In this document: positions 17,104 through 25,740 of the stretch, piece by piece | Layout: the number at the start of each line of letters is the position of its first letter | How positions within the stretch are numbered: the first letter of the stretch is position 1 | Notes under the pieces: generated by a model | What the model was told of the DNA's origin: nothing | Database searches by the model: none | What the model saw: only the letters and a program-made list of their open reading frames with translations | Assembly: GCA_943332615.1 (NCBI GenBank) | Contig: CALQQB010000009.1 | Coordinates: 1 to 64,000, forward strand | Length of the DNA: 64,000 bases | From: Phenylobacterium deserti | GTDB taxonomy: Bacteria > Pseudomonadota > Alphaproteobacteria > Caulobacterales > Caulobacteraceae | Direction: 5' to 3' | Program-made: the position numbers and the translations under genes

Positions 17104-18300
17104 GTGCTGCTCAAGGGTCTGAAGGTCATCGACTTCACCGCCTACATCGCCGGCCCCGGCGCGGCCGCCATCCTGGGCGACTGGGGGGCGGACGTGATCA
17201 AGGTCGAGCGGCCGGGCGGCGACAACATGCGCCACGTCTTCGCCGACCTGAAGAACGACATCGGCGCCAACCCCACCTTCGATGTCGACAACCGCGGCAA
17301 GCGCGGGATCGTCCTCGACATCGCCAAGCCCGCCGGCCGCGATGCGCTGGCCAAGCTGGCCGAGACCGCCGACGTCTTCCTGACCAACACCCGGCCGGCC
17401 TCGCTGCGGAAGTACGGCCTGGACGAAGCCACGCTGCGCGAGACCAACCCGCGCCTCGTCTATGCGGTGATCACCGGTTACGGCCTGGAAGGGCCTGACG
17501 CCCACCTGCCCGGATTCGACGTCACCGCCTTCTGGGCCCGCTCGGGCATCGGCTACATGACCGCCCCCAAGGGGACTGAGCCGTTCATGCGCACCTCGGG
17601 CATGGGCGACCACGCCACCTCGCTGGCGACGGTGTCGGCGATCCTGGCGGCCCTCTACGAGCGTGAGCGCACCGGCGTGGGCCGGTTGGTGCAGACCTCC
17701 CTGCTGGCGACCGGTGTGTACCTCTGGGGCTCGGATCTGGCCGTGCAGCTCAAGCTCGGCCGGGTGGCCTCCATCCGGTCCCGCGACAATCCGATCAATG
17801 CGCTCGCCAACCATTTCAAGAGCGCCGACGACCAGTGGTTCGTCCACAACCCCCGCGGCGGCCACGGCGGCTGGGAGGCCTTCCTCAAGGCCGCCGGCCG
17901 CGAGGACCTGATCGCCGACGAACGCTTCGCCAGCGGCAAGGCGCGCCGCGCCAACGCCCGCGACCTGGCCGTGGAACTGGACGCCGCCTTCGCCGCCCTG
18001 CCGATGGCCGAGATCGCGCGCCGCCTGAACGAAGCCGACCTCGTCTGGGCGCTGCTGCAGACGCCGGCCCAGGTCGCGGCGGATCCACAGATCGCCGCGG
18101 CCGGCGCCTTCGTCGACATCGAGGATGGCGCCGGCGGAACCTATCGCTCCGTCGCCGCCCCCGCCCGCTTCCCCGGCGCCGACGCGACCAGCCGCCCGCG
18201 CTCGCCGGGCCTCGGCGAGCACACGCGCTCCGTTCTGGCCGAGATCGGCTACGGCGAGGCGGAGGTCGAGGCGATGATCGAAAGCGGGGCTGCGGTCTAG
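17104..18300 (+). CDS. CaiB/BaiF family (class III) CoA-transferase
   Basis: Transfers CoA between carboxylic acids; cytoplasmic. The 398-residue protein (GTG start) shows the family's N-terminal KVIDFTAYIAGPGAAAILGDWGADVIKVE, the NRGKRGIVLDI segment, TNTRPASLRKYGLD and VYAVITGYGLEGPDAHLPGFD, in which the aspartate after GPDA...GFD corresponds to the region of the catalytic Asp of formyl-CoA transferase. Length is typical. It is a single gene, convergent with the lytic transglycosylase 3 bp away. Substrate unknown. A second member is encoded at 33417. Confidence 0.92.
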   Translation: MLLKGLKVIDFTAYIAGPGAAAILGDWGADVIKVERPGGDNMRHVFADLKNDIGANPTFDVDNRGKRGIVLDIAKPAGRDALAKLAETADVFLTNTRPASLRKYGLDEATLRETNPRLVYAVITGYGLEGPDAHLPGFDVTAFWARSGIGYMTAPKGTEPFMRTSGMGDHATSLATVSAILAALYERERTGVGRLVQTSLLATGVYLWGSDLAVQLKLGRVASIRSRDNPINALANHFKSADDQWFVHNPRGGHGGWEAFLKAAGREDLIADERFASGKARRANARDLAVELDAAFAALPMAEIARRLNEADLVWALLQTPAQVAADPQIAAAGAFVDIEDGAGGTYRSVAAPARFPGADATSRPRSPGLGEHTRSVLAEIGYGEAEVEAMIESGAAV

Positions 18301-18302
18301 GG

Positions 18303-19127
18303 TCAGCTTTCCCGGCTGTCCGACAGCATCTTCAGCATCTCGGTGGTGAAGATCGAGCTCGTCAGCCGGCTGCCCACGCCCGTCTGGTCCGAGGGCTGGG
18401 CCCCATGCAGGATCATGGCCACCAGGGCCTCCTGCTCCTGCTGCCGAGCCAGTCTTCGTGCCGACGCATAGTGGACGAAGTCGCTCTCAGCCGGGCCGTC
18501 GTCCTGCGGCGCCGCCACGCCCTCCCGACCGCCGCCGGTCTTGGTGAGGTTGGCGTAGACCTCGCCCACCGTGGCCGCGCGGCCCTCGCGATAGAAGATC
18601 GTCTTGTTGGCCCGGGCCGCCTCGGGAAACAGCGAGGCGGCCGAGACGCCAGGCCGGACCTGCACCGCCTCGATCAGCCGGGCCGAGCCCTGCGGCCCCA
18701 GGAAGTGCGCGGCATAGAGTTCGCCCGCCGTCGGGTCACGCCCCACCCGGCCCTTCAGGTAGGCCGCGTGGTCGGACGCCAGTTCACCCGCCATCAGCGA
18801 CGCGGCGTGCGGATCCAGCCGCAGGTCCATCACCGCCTGCCGGGCGTCCTTGCCGTCCACGTGATAGCGGCCGTCCGACCCCTTGCTGATCAGCTGAGCG
18901 TAGCGGGCGTAGCCATACTTCGAGCCATGCTGCTTGAGGGTCGAGAGCCAGGTCTGCTCGACGAACTGGAAGAGGCCGGCCGCCGAGGATGATCCCGCCT
19001 GAGCGCGCGGGTTCATCCCGCTTTCTCGACCAGCGGTCTTCATCAGAAAGCCGAAGTCAACGCCCGTCGCCTTGGAGGCGCGTTCGATCGCGGCTTCGAC
19101 GATGCCCCGGATTCCCTGCACGGCCAT
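18303..19127 (-). CDS. Lytic murein transglycosylase domain protein
   Basis: A 274-residue protein with an SLT-like lysozyme fold. FLMKTAGRESGMNPRAQAGS (from residue 27) contains the catalytic Glu35 followed by Ser, and SAAGLFQFVEQTW the second lysozyme-superfamily motif; AAHFLGPQGSARLI follows. There is no signal peptide, so export would need another route, as proposed for some flagellar or pilus-associated enzymes. It cleaves the glycan strand of peptidoglycan with anhydro-sugar formation. It is isolated between a CoA-transferase and an acyl-CoA dehydrogenase, and no flagellar gene is nearby. Confidence 0.85.
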   Translation of the reverse strand: MAVQGIRGIVEAAIERASKATGVDFGFLMKTAGRESGMNPRAQAGSSSAAGLFQFVEQTWLSTLKQHGSKYGYARYAQLISKGSDGRYHVDGKDARQAVMDLRLDPHAASLMAGELASDHAAYLKGRVGRDPTAGELYAAHFLGPQGSARLIEAVQVRPGVSAASLFPEAARANKTIFYREGRAATVGEVYANLTKTGGGREGVAAPQDDGPAESDFVHYASARRLARQQEQEALVAMILHGAQPSDQTGVGSRLTSSIFTTEMLKMLSDSRES

Positions 19128-19181
19128 GCCCCAAGAGGTCGCCGATCGTGGTTAACGTCCCGATAAGCGAGGCTAGACGCC

Positions 19182-20351
19182 TCAGTAGCTCTTCGGCAGA
19201 CCCAGCACGCGTTCGGCGATGTAGTTCAGGATCATCTCGCGGCTCACCGGCGCCAGGCGGGCGATCATGGATTCGCGCAGGTAGCGCTCCACGTCGAATT
19301 CCTTGGCATAGCCCATGCCGCCGTGCGCCATCACCGCCGCCTCGCAGGCGTTGAAGCCCGCTTCCCCCCCCAGGTACTTGGCGGCATTGGCTTCCGCCCC
19401 GCATTCGCGGCCGGCGTCGTAGAGCGCGGCGGCCTTGAAGGCCATCAGGTTGGCCGCCTCCAGCTCCGCCCAGGACTTCGCCAGCGGGTGCGCCACGCCC
19501 TGGTTCATGCCGATCGGCCGGCCGAACACGATCCGCTCCTTGGCATAGGTCGCCGCCCGCTTCAGCGCCGCCCGGCCCAGGCCCACCGCCTCGGCGCCGA
19601 TCAGGATCCGCTCCGGGTTCAGCCCTTCCAGCAGGTAGTAGAACCCCCGCCCCTCCTCGCCCACCAGGGCGTCGGCCGGGACATGCAGGTCGTCGATGAA
19701 GACGGCATTCGATTCGATGGCTTTGCGGCCCATCTTGGGGATCGGCGTCGCGGTGATCCGCGACCGGTCGAAGTCCACGTAGAACAGGCTGATGCCCTCG
19801 GTGGCTTTCTTCACCTGGTCCTTGGGCGTGGTGCGGGCGACGATCAGCATCTTGGTCGCCCGCTGCGCCATGGTGGTCCACATCTTGCGGCCCGAGATGA
19901 CGTAGCCGTCGTTGGTGCGAACGGCCTTGGTGGTCAGGCTGGTGGTGTCCAGGCCGGCGTTGGGCTCGGTCACCGCGAAGCACATCCGGTCCTCGCCACG
20001 GATCAGGGCCGGGATCAGCTTCTGCTTCTGCGCCTCGGTCCCGAACTTCGCCAGCGGCATGGGCCCGAAGATGTTCAGGTGCAGCGCGCTGGCGCCGGAG
20101 AACCCCGCCCCGCTCTCGGCCACCGCCTGCATGGCGATCGCCGCCTCGGTAACACCCAGGCCCGAGCCGCCCAGTTCCACCGGCATGGCGGCGCCCAGCC
20201 AGCCGGCCTCGGCCATGGCGGTCACGAAGGCTTCGGGGAAGTCCCCGGTCTCGTCGGTGCGCCGCCAGTACTCCGCGTCGAAGCGCGCGCAGAGCTTCAG
20301 CACCCCGTCGCGGATCGCCTGCTGCTCGTCGCTGAACCAGAAGCCGTTCAT
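19182..20351 (-). CDS. Acyl-CoA dehydrogenase
   Basis: A 389-residue FAD enzyme forming the alpha-beta double bond of an acyl-CoA. Family signatures visible are MCFAVTEPNAGLDTTSLTTKA (flavin/substrate region), GRKMWTTMAQRATKMLIVART, RILIGAEAVGLGRAALKRA and MAHGGMGYAKEFDVERYLRE near the C-terminus. The start MNGFWFSDEQQAI at 20351 gives normal family length, and its ATGA overlaps the stop of the upstream ThiO-like gene, so the two are translationally coupled. The acyl substrate is unknown. Confidence 0.93.
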   Translation of the reverse strand: MNGFWFSDEQQAIRDGVLKLCARFDAEYWRRTDETGDFPEAFVTAMAEAGWLGAAMPVELGGSGLGVTEAAIAMQAVAESGAGFSGASALHLNIFGPMPLAKFGTEAQKQKLIPALIRGEDRMCFAVTEPNAGLDTTSLTTKAVRTNDGYVISGRKMWTTMAQRATKMLIVARTTPKDQVKKATEGISLFYVDFDRSRITATPIPKMGRKAIESNAVFIDDLHVPADALVGEEGRGFYYLLEGLNPERILIGAEAVGLGRAALKRAATYAKERIVFGRPIGMNQGVAHPLAKSWAELEAANLMAFKAAALYDAGRECGAEANAAKYLGGEAGFNACEAAVMAHGGMGYAKEFDVERYLRESMIARLAPVSREMILNYIAERVLGLPKSY

Positions 20352-21376
20352 CGCTGTCCCCCAAAGCGGGCCGGATTCATCCGCGCGGCATAGGGGCCAG
20401 GATCGCGCCCCGTCACGCAAGCGGCCACGATCTGGCCCACCAGCGGCGCCAGCAGCCAGCCGTTGCGGCGCGCGCCCGTCGCCAGGATTACCCCGGGCGT
20501 CGCCGACCAGCCCGCCATCGGCAGACCGTCCGGCGTTGCGGCCCGCACCCCCGTAGCGATCTCGAACCGGGTGTCCCGCAGCCGTGGGAACAGCTTGACG
20601 CCGGCGGCCAGCAGCGGCGCGGCGACGGCGAAGTCCACCAACCGGTCCGACCGGCCGGGCTCCATGGTCGCCCCGACGGCCAGCGCGCCCGCCGCCGGCG
20701 CGGCATAGGCGCCTTCGCCGCGGATCGTCACCCCCTCGGCCGGAACCTGGAACCGCACGATGTGGCCCTTGATCGGCCTGAGCGCGGCCAACTCCGGCGC
20801 CACGACCGTCAGGTCGCCGGCCGCCCCGGTAGCGACCACCAGGATGCCGGCTTCTCTCCGCCCGCTCACCGCCTGCGTCCGGAAGACCACGCCCAGCGCC
20901 TCAGCCGCTGCGCGCAGGGCCGGCAGCGCGACCTGCGGATCGATCCGCCAATCCTCTCGCGTCATCAGCGCACGGCCGGCCGTGTCGGCGAGTCCCGGGG
21001 CCAGCGCCTGCGCTGTCGCGGCCGGAATCTCCGTCGCCCGCAGGCCCAACCCGCCCAGCGCCGCCTCCACATCCGCCAGCCAGGCGTCGCGGCCCACCGC
21101 CATCGCACCTGATCGGTCCAGCGCCACGCCGGTCCGGCCGGCTAGCCCCGGCCAGAGGTCGCGTCCGGCCATCAGCAGGTCCAGTTGCGACCGCGCGCCG
21201 ACGTCCAGCGCCGCCTCGAACACCGGCGCGATCATCCCCGCCGCCACGGCCGAGGCGCTGGGCCCGCCGCCCGGGTCGCACACGGTTACCGTGCAGCCCA
21301 CCTCGGCGAGCCGGATCGCGCACGCCAAGCCGAACACACCCGCGCCGGCAATGGTGACTGTGGGGCCCCCGCTCAT
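20348..21376 (-). CDS. ThiO/DAAO-type FAD-dependent amine oxidase
   Basis: A 342-residue flavoprotein of the DAO family. The N-terminal dinucleotide fold TIAGAGVFGLACAIRLAE (residues 7-24) binds FAD. AAGMIAPVFEA and PIKGHIVRFQVP match ThiO-type glycine oxidases, as does the C-terminal ATGARRNGWLLAPLVGQIVA. ThiO supplies dehydroglycine for the thiazole of thiamin, but no thiS, thiG or thiE is adjacent. Instead it overlaps an acyl-CoA dehydrogenase gene by 4 bp, so another amino-acid substrate is possible. 200 bp separate it from the divergent membrane-protein genes. Confidence 0.85.
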   Translation of the reverse strand: MSGGPTVTIAGAGVFGLACAIRLAEVGCTVTVCDPGGGPSASAVAAGMIAPVFEAALDVGARSQLDLLMAGRDLWPGLAGRTGVALDRSGAMAVGRDAWLADVEAALGGLGLRATEIPAATAQALAPGLADTAGRALMTREDWRIDPQVALPALRAAAEALGVVFRTQAVSGRREAGILVVATGAAGDLTVVAPELAALRPIKGHIVRFQVPAEGVTIRGEGAYAAPAAGALAVGATMEPGRSDRLVDFAVAAPLLAAGVKLFPRLRDTRFEIATGVRAATPDGLPMAGWSATPGVILATGARRNGWLLAPLVGQIVAACVTGRDPGPYAARMNPARFGGQR

Positions 21377-21576
21377 GCCCCTAACGACCCGCTCCCTCGG
21401 TGAAAATCAAGGGCTGGAGCCTCGCCGGCAGGCCGGGTTGGGTAAGGCGATTGCGGCTCAGCCCGGCTCCCCGTAGCTTCCACTCCGCCAAAGTTACGGC
21501 CAAGACGCAATCCAGCAATGGACGCGCACGCCGAGTTCTGTAGAAAGCTCGGTATGTTTTCGGAGGGGGCGACGAG

Positions 21577-22191
21577 TTGATCCGCGACTTTCTGGTCTGG
21601 ATGGCCACCCAACTGGGGAAGGGGCCTGGTGAGTACGACCCTTCGTGGAGCGACTCGCTCGCCAGTTCCCTGAACTTCTGGGGCCTCCTGGAGGGCACCC
21701 ATGTGCTCACCCTGATGCTGTTCGCCGGCACCATCTTCGTGGTCGATCTCCGCTTGCTGGGGCTGATCTTCAAGAAGACGCCGGTCTCGGTTCTCAGCGA
21801 TCGGATCCTGCCGCTGACGATCTTCGGCATGGCGATCATGGTCGTCACGGGCCTGGCGCTTTTCTACGCTAAGCCTCTGCTTTATTATCACAATGTCTGG
21901 TTTCGCCTGAAGCTGATATTCCTGGCCCTGGCCTTCATCAACATCATGATCTTCCACTTCCGCGTGCAGCGGAACGTCGCCGCGTGGGACACCGCGCCCA
22001 AGCCGCCGACGTCCGCCCGCGTCTCGGCCGCCGCCTCTCTGGCCTGCTGGATACTGGTGATCGGCTGCGGTCGGTTCATCGCTTACGACTGGTTCAATTG
22101 CGGTAAGCCCCTGCCCGCCTGGGCCAACGCCATCGAGGAGTGCAAGACCTCCGAGACCGGCGCCGTCGATCTGAAGGGGAACCCCCTATGA
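21577..22191 (+). CDS. Integral membrane protein, DUF6644-like
   Basis: A 204-residue protein with about five hydrophobic segments (for example THVLTLMLFAGTIFVVDLRL and ILPLTIFGMAIMVVTGLALF). The pattern resembles the DUF6644-type proteins, paired small membrane proteins of unknown function. The C-terminal end has two Cys (NCGKPLP, EECK), perhaps periplasmic. The start is TTG at 21577 with GGAGGGGG about 10 bases upstream. It overlaps the next gene by 4 bp (ATGA), and the two share the LRLLG/LRLIG motif, so they probably form a hetero-oligomer. Confidence 0.7.
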   Translation: MIRDFLVWMATQLGKGPGEYDPSWSDSLASSLNFWGLLEGTHVLTLMLFAGTIFVVDLRLLGLIFKKTPVSVLSDRILPLTIFGMAIMVVTGLALFYAKPLLYYHNVWFRLKLIFLALAFINIMIFHFRVQRNVAAWDTAPKPPTSARVSAAASLACWILVIGCGRFIAYDWFNCGKPLPAWANAIEECKTSETGAVDLKGNPL

Positions 22192-23030
22192 GCCTGGCGC
22201 CTCAGGATCTGTTTCCTCACCTGGCGGGCTGGGTGGCAAACCTCGACGACGTCTTCCCCGGCAGGCCGATAAAGGATTCTGTCTATCTGTTCGCCGTGCT
22301 CGAGGTCGGTCACGTGCTGTCCCTGGCCGTCCTCGGCGGCGCCAGTATACTCCTGAATCTTCGACTGATAGGCGTGGGCCTCAAGGATGAGCCCGCGTCC
22401 GAAATTCATCGCAACATGCGCGGCTGGATGTGGGCCGGCGTCATCGGCATCATCATCACCGGCCTGCTGATCGGTTCGGCCAACGGCGAGCGGCTCTACA
22501 CCTCCGGCGCCTTCTCCGCGAAGATGGTGGGCCTGCTGGCGGGCCTGATCCTGACCATCGGCGTTACCCTGCCCGCGGCGCGTTCCGACGGCCAACTCAG
22601 TCTTGGCGCCCGCCTGGCCGGCCTCGTCGGGGTCGCGACCTTCCTGTTGGCGATCTACGTCTTCCTCGCCGCGAAGCTCAGCAATCCGGGCCTCTGGCAC
22701 GTGATCACTGCCGGCGCCCTGATCGTGCTGTTCGCCGCGCGCGGCCGCACCCGCATCGCCTACGTCGGCGGCATGATGGCGCTGGTCGCCATCCATCAGG
22801 TGCTGACCCATATCGTCTACAAAGCCGACGACTACGCCCACCTCGATCCGGTGAACAAGGCCTTCGCCTGGGGCTTCGTGGCGGTGATCCTGGCTGTCGG
22901 CGCGGTCAGCGCGATCAGGGCCGGCAAGGGCGAGCAGGAGGGCAGCTTCGTCGTGAAAGCCCTGGCCTTCGCCGCCATCCTGGTCTGGGTCATGACCGCG
23001 GCGGCTGGCCGCTGGCTGGCGTTCGCCTGA
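22188..23030 (+). CDS. Integral membrane protein, DUF6644-like partner
   Basis: A 280-residue polytopic protein with about seven hydrophobic helices (AVLEVGHVLSLAVLGGASIL, WAGVIGIIITGLLIGSA, LLAGLILTIGVTLPAA and others). It shares the HVL...LNLRLIG arrangement with the preceding protein. Several His residues lie in or near helices (GHVL, WHVI, IHQVLTH), which could bind heme or metal, but this is inference. The start at 22188 overlaps the upstream stop (ATGA). A hairpin-containing repeat follows the stop at 23034. Function unknown. Confidence 0.7.
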   Translation: MSLAPQDLFPHLAGWVANLDDVFPGRPIKDSVYLFAVLEVGHVLSLAVLGGASILLNLRLIGVGLKDEPASEIHRNMRGWMWAGVIGIIITGLLIGSANGERLYTSGAFSAKMVGLLAGLILTIGVTLPAARSDGQLSLGARLAGLVGVATFLLAIYVFLAAKLSNPGLWHVITAGALIVLFAARGRTRIAYVGGMMALVAIHQVLTHIVYKADDYAHLDPVNKAFAWGFVAVILAVGAVSAIRAGKGEQEGSFVVKALAFAAILVWVMTAAAGRWLAFA

Positions 23031-23033
23031 TCA

Positions 23034-23092
23034 AAGGTCCCTCCCTGTTTCGGGGAGGGACATACCTTAAAGCGGTCAGGGTGAGGAAGGAA
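23034..23092 (-). repeat. Diverged copy of the 58-bp hairpin element
   Basis: Contains GTCCCTCCC (23037-23045) pairing with GGGAGGGAC (23053-23061), then a short weaker hairpin and CAGGGTGAGGAAGG. This is the same order as in the element pair at 36847-37020. It lies between two converging genes rather than at a start codon, where it may act as a terminator. Confidence 0.6.
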
Positions 23093-23097
23093 TGCTC

Positions 23098-24036
23098 CTA
23101 CACCCGCACACCCCTCCACGGATGCTCCGCGCCCCAACCCTGGTGCCAGGCGGGCTCGCCTGCATAGCGGTTGGCCAGGAAATCCACGAACGCGCGAACC
23201 TTGGCGGCCAGGTGGCGGGCGTGGGGGTAGACCGCGTGGACGTGGATCAGTTCCGGCTCGGCGGTGCACAGAATCGGCGTGAGCCGCCCCGCCCGCAGTT
23301 CGTCGGCTGCCGCGAAAGCCGGCGTGCGGGTGATGCCGAAACCGGCCACCGCGGCCGCCACACAGGCCTCCGCCCCATTGAACCGCAGCCGCCCATGCAC
23401 CCGTACCTCGCGCCGGTCACCGTGCGGCCCGAAGGTCCAGGTGGTGGCCTCGCGGGCATTGGTGTCGAGGATCGCCGCGTGGCCGGTCAGGTCCTCCAGC
23501 GCCATCGGCGTGCCATGCGTCGCCAGGTATTCCGGCGAGGCACAGGTCACCATCCGCACCGCCGCCAGGCGCTTGGCCACGAGAGAGGAGTCCGTGAGCT
23601 GACCAATACGGACCGCGACGTCGAATGCCTCCTCCACGAGGTTCACGATCCGGTCGGCGAACGCTACGTCGATCGCCACCGCAGGATAGGCCGCCGCGAA
23701 GTCCAGCAACGCCGGGGTCAGCTGCCCCTTGCCGAACGACACCGGCGCCGAGATCTTCAGGGTCCCCGACGGCCCACCCTGGTCGCGCACCGAGGTCTCC
23801 AGGGCGTCGAACCCATCCAGCAATTCTCGCGCCCGTTCTAGATAGGCTTGGCCGGTGTCGGTCAGCGACACGTCGCGCGTGGTGCGGTTCAAGAGGCGCG
23901 CGTCCAGCCGGTTCTCCAGCCGCGCCACCAGCTTTGAGATCTGCGCTGGCGAAACCTCCAGCCTGCGCGCCCCTTGCGTGAAGCTGCGGGCCTCGGCCAC
24001 TGCCGTGAAGGCGCGAATCTCGTCCAGGCGGTCCAT
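23098..24036 (-). CDS. LysR-family transcriptional regulator
   Basis: A 312-residue regulator. The N-terminal HTH (residues 1-60) reads MDRLDEIRAFTAVAEARSF and SPAQISKLVARLE, and a LysR substrate domain follows (LKISAPVSFGKGQL from about 93). It is of the CrgA/single-gene subclass that often regulates a divergent neighbour. The gene is divergent from a flavin reductase gene, with 139 bp between the starts, and that reductase plus the dioxygenase behind it are the likely targets. The effector is unknown. Confidence 0.92.
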   Translation of the reverse strand: MDRLDEIRAFTAVAEARSFTQGARRLEVSPAQISKLVARLENRLDARLLNRTTRDVSLTDTGQAYLERARELLDGFDALETSVRDQGGPSGTLKISAPVSFGKGQLTPALLDFAAAYPAVAIDVAFADRIVNLVEEAFDVAVRIGQLTDSSLVAKRLAAVRMVTCASPEYLATHGTPMALEDLTGHAAILDTNAREATTWTFGPHGDRREVRVHGRLRFNGAEACVAAAVAGFGITRTPAFAAADELRAGRLTPILCTAEPELIHVHAVYPHARHLAAKVRAFVDFLANRYAGEPAWHQGWGAEHPWRGVRV

Positions 24037-24175
24037 CGGATTGTTTCCTCAGCGGACACTCTCTCATTCAAATCGGCCTGATTATCAACGGTCCGGCTGT
24101 AGCCCATCTTGCCGTCACGCTGAGCAACACGGCGGCCAAATTCTCGAACCCACCTGCTCGCAAGGAACTGAAGCC

Positions 24176-24754
24176 ATGTCCCAACCCCGCACCGTCGCTG
24201 TCGTCGTCGGCTCCCTCCGCAAAGACTCCGTCAACCGCAAGGTCGCCGACGCGCTGGCTACACTCACGCCCAACCTGATGTTCAATATCGTCGAGATCGG
24301 CGATCTGCCGTTCTTCGACCAGGACCTGGAAGCCAACCCGCCGGCCCAGTGGGTGCGTTTGCGCCACGCGATCGCCGCGGCCGACGCGGTGCTGTTCGTG
24401 ACCCCGGAATACAATCGCGGCATGCCGGCGGTGATCAAGAACGCCATCGACGTGGCCTCCCGCCCCTATGGCCACTCCGTCTGGAACGGCAAGCCGGGCG
24501 CGGTGATCAGCGTAACCATCGGTAGCCAGGGCGCGATCCTGGCCAACCAGCAGCTGCGCCAGTCGCTGATTTTCCTCAACGTGCCGACCCTGGCCCAGCC
24601 GGAAGCCTACATCTCCGGCGCGCTCGGCCTGTTCGACGACAAGGGCGCGTTGATCAGCGACAGCACCGCAGGGTTCCTCAGCGCCTTCGGCCAGGCCTTC
24701 AGCGCCTGGATCGAGAGGATCATCGCCGACGTTCCTACAGCCAAGGTTGCTTAA
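24176..24754 (+). CDS. NADPH-dependent FMN reductase family protein
   Basis: A 192-residue flavodoxin-like protein (SsuE/ChrR/YieF group) that reduces FMN or quinones with NAD(P)H. VVVGSLRKDSVNRKVADAL binds the FMN phosphate. DAVLFVTPEYNRGMPAVIKNAIDVASRP is the family signature; the PEYN motif sits at residues 81-84. The ATG at 24176 follows AAGGA. It is the first gene of a probable two-gene unit with the dioxygenase at 24809 and is divergent from a LysR gene. Confidence 0.92.
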   Translation: MSQPRTVAVVVGSLRKDSVNRKVADALATLTPNLMFNIVEIGDLPFFDQDLEANPPAQWVRLRHAIAAADAVLFVTPEYNRGMPAVIKNAIDVASRPYGHSVWNGKPGAVISVTIGSQGAILANQQLRQSLIFLNVPTLAQPEAYISGALGLFDDKGALISDSTAGFLSAFGQAFSAWIERIIADVPTAKVA

Positions 24755-24808
24755 GCCACAGCCTCAGCCTCAGCACCCCGGCGGAAATGACCCCAGGAGT
24801 TCGCGATC

Positions 24809-25606
24809 ATGACCTTGCCCACCGTCTACCTCCCCCACGGTGCGGGGCCCTGCTTCTTCATGGAATGGCAGAGGGGTCCGGCTGACACCTGGGATCGCAC
24901 CGCCGGCTATCTGCGCCGCCTGATCGACAGCCTGCCCGAGCGGCCAAAGGCGATCCTGATCGTCTCAGGCCACTGGGAGGCGCCAGCCTTCACTGTCGGC
25001 ACGGGTAAGTGGCCGGCACTGATCTACGACTACTTCGGATTTCCGCAGAGTACCTATGAGCTCACCTTTGGCGCCCCCGGCTCGCCCGGCCTGGCGCGGC
25101 GGATCAGGACGCTGCTGGCCAACTCGGGCCTGCCCGCCGCCGAGGACCCAGACCATGGCTGGGACCACGGCGTGTTCGTACCGCTGACACTGGTGACGCC
25201 GGATGCGGACATCCCCGTCGTCCAGCTCTCGCTGAAGGACGGACCGGACCCGGCAGCGCACCTGGCCGCCGGCCGGGCGCTGCGACCCCTGCGCGACGAG
25301 GGCGTGCTGATCGTGGGCTCGGGCATGAGCTGGCACAATATGCGTGGGTTCATTCCGGACTTCACCGAGCGGTCGCGGATCTTCGACGCCTGGCTGGAAG
25401 GCGCGGTCACCCACCCGGAGCGCCGCGAAGCCGACCTGGCCCGCTGGGATGGAGCGCCCTTCGGCCGCGACGCCCACCCGCGCGAGGAACACCTGCTGCC
25501 CCTGATGGTCACAGCCGGCGCCGCCCCGGGCGAACCGGGCCGCGTCGCCTTCCGCGACGAGGTCATGAACGTCGTCGTCTCGGCCATCGAGTTCGGCCGG
25601 ACCTGA
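24809..25606 (+). CDS. Class III extradiol ring-cleavage dioxygenase family (LigB/DODA-like)
   Basis: A 265-residue protein of the LigB superfamily, close to 4,5-DOPA dioxygenase-like (YgiD) enzymes. Expected iron- or zinc-site motifs are present: YLPHGAGPCFF at the N-terminus, VSGHWEAP near residue 52, DHGVFVPL near 115 and GSGMSWHNM near 172. It would open a catecholic ring with O2 or act on a related substrate. It lies 54 bp after the flavin reductase gene, with GACCCCAGGAG-like sequence upstream of the ATG. The substrate cannot be stated. Confidence 0.88.
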   Translation: MTLPTVYLPHGAGPCFFMEWQRGPADTWDRTAGYLRRLIDSLPERPKAILIVSGHWEAPAFTVGTGKWPALIYDYFGFPQSTYELTFGAPGSPGLARRIRTLLANSGLPAAEDPDHGWDHGVFVPLTLVTPDADIPVVQLSLKDGPDPAAHLAAGRALRPLRDEGVLIVGSGMSWHNMRGFIPDFTERSRIFDAWLEGAVTHPERREADLARWDGAPFGRDAHPREEHLLPLMVTAGAAPGEPGRVAFRDEVMNVVVSAIEFGRT

Positions 25607-25740
25607 GCTCGCCGCGACAGGTTCCGGAGTTCTTCCGCTACCGCATGGCGTCCACACACCCGCCGTCGAAGGTCTCCGGATTTGGCGTCTCTGGCGCCAT
25701 CTTCTATTTCCGCCACAGGTGGAAATAGATGCTTGGCTCT

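Noticed and set aside
17050..18222. 390-codon minus-strand frame opposite the CoA-transferase
   Set aside because: Antisense shadow of a firmly identified gene with no motif of its own.
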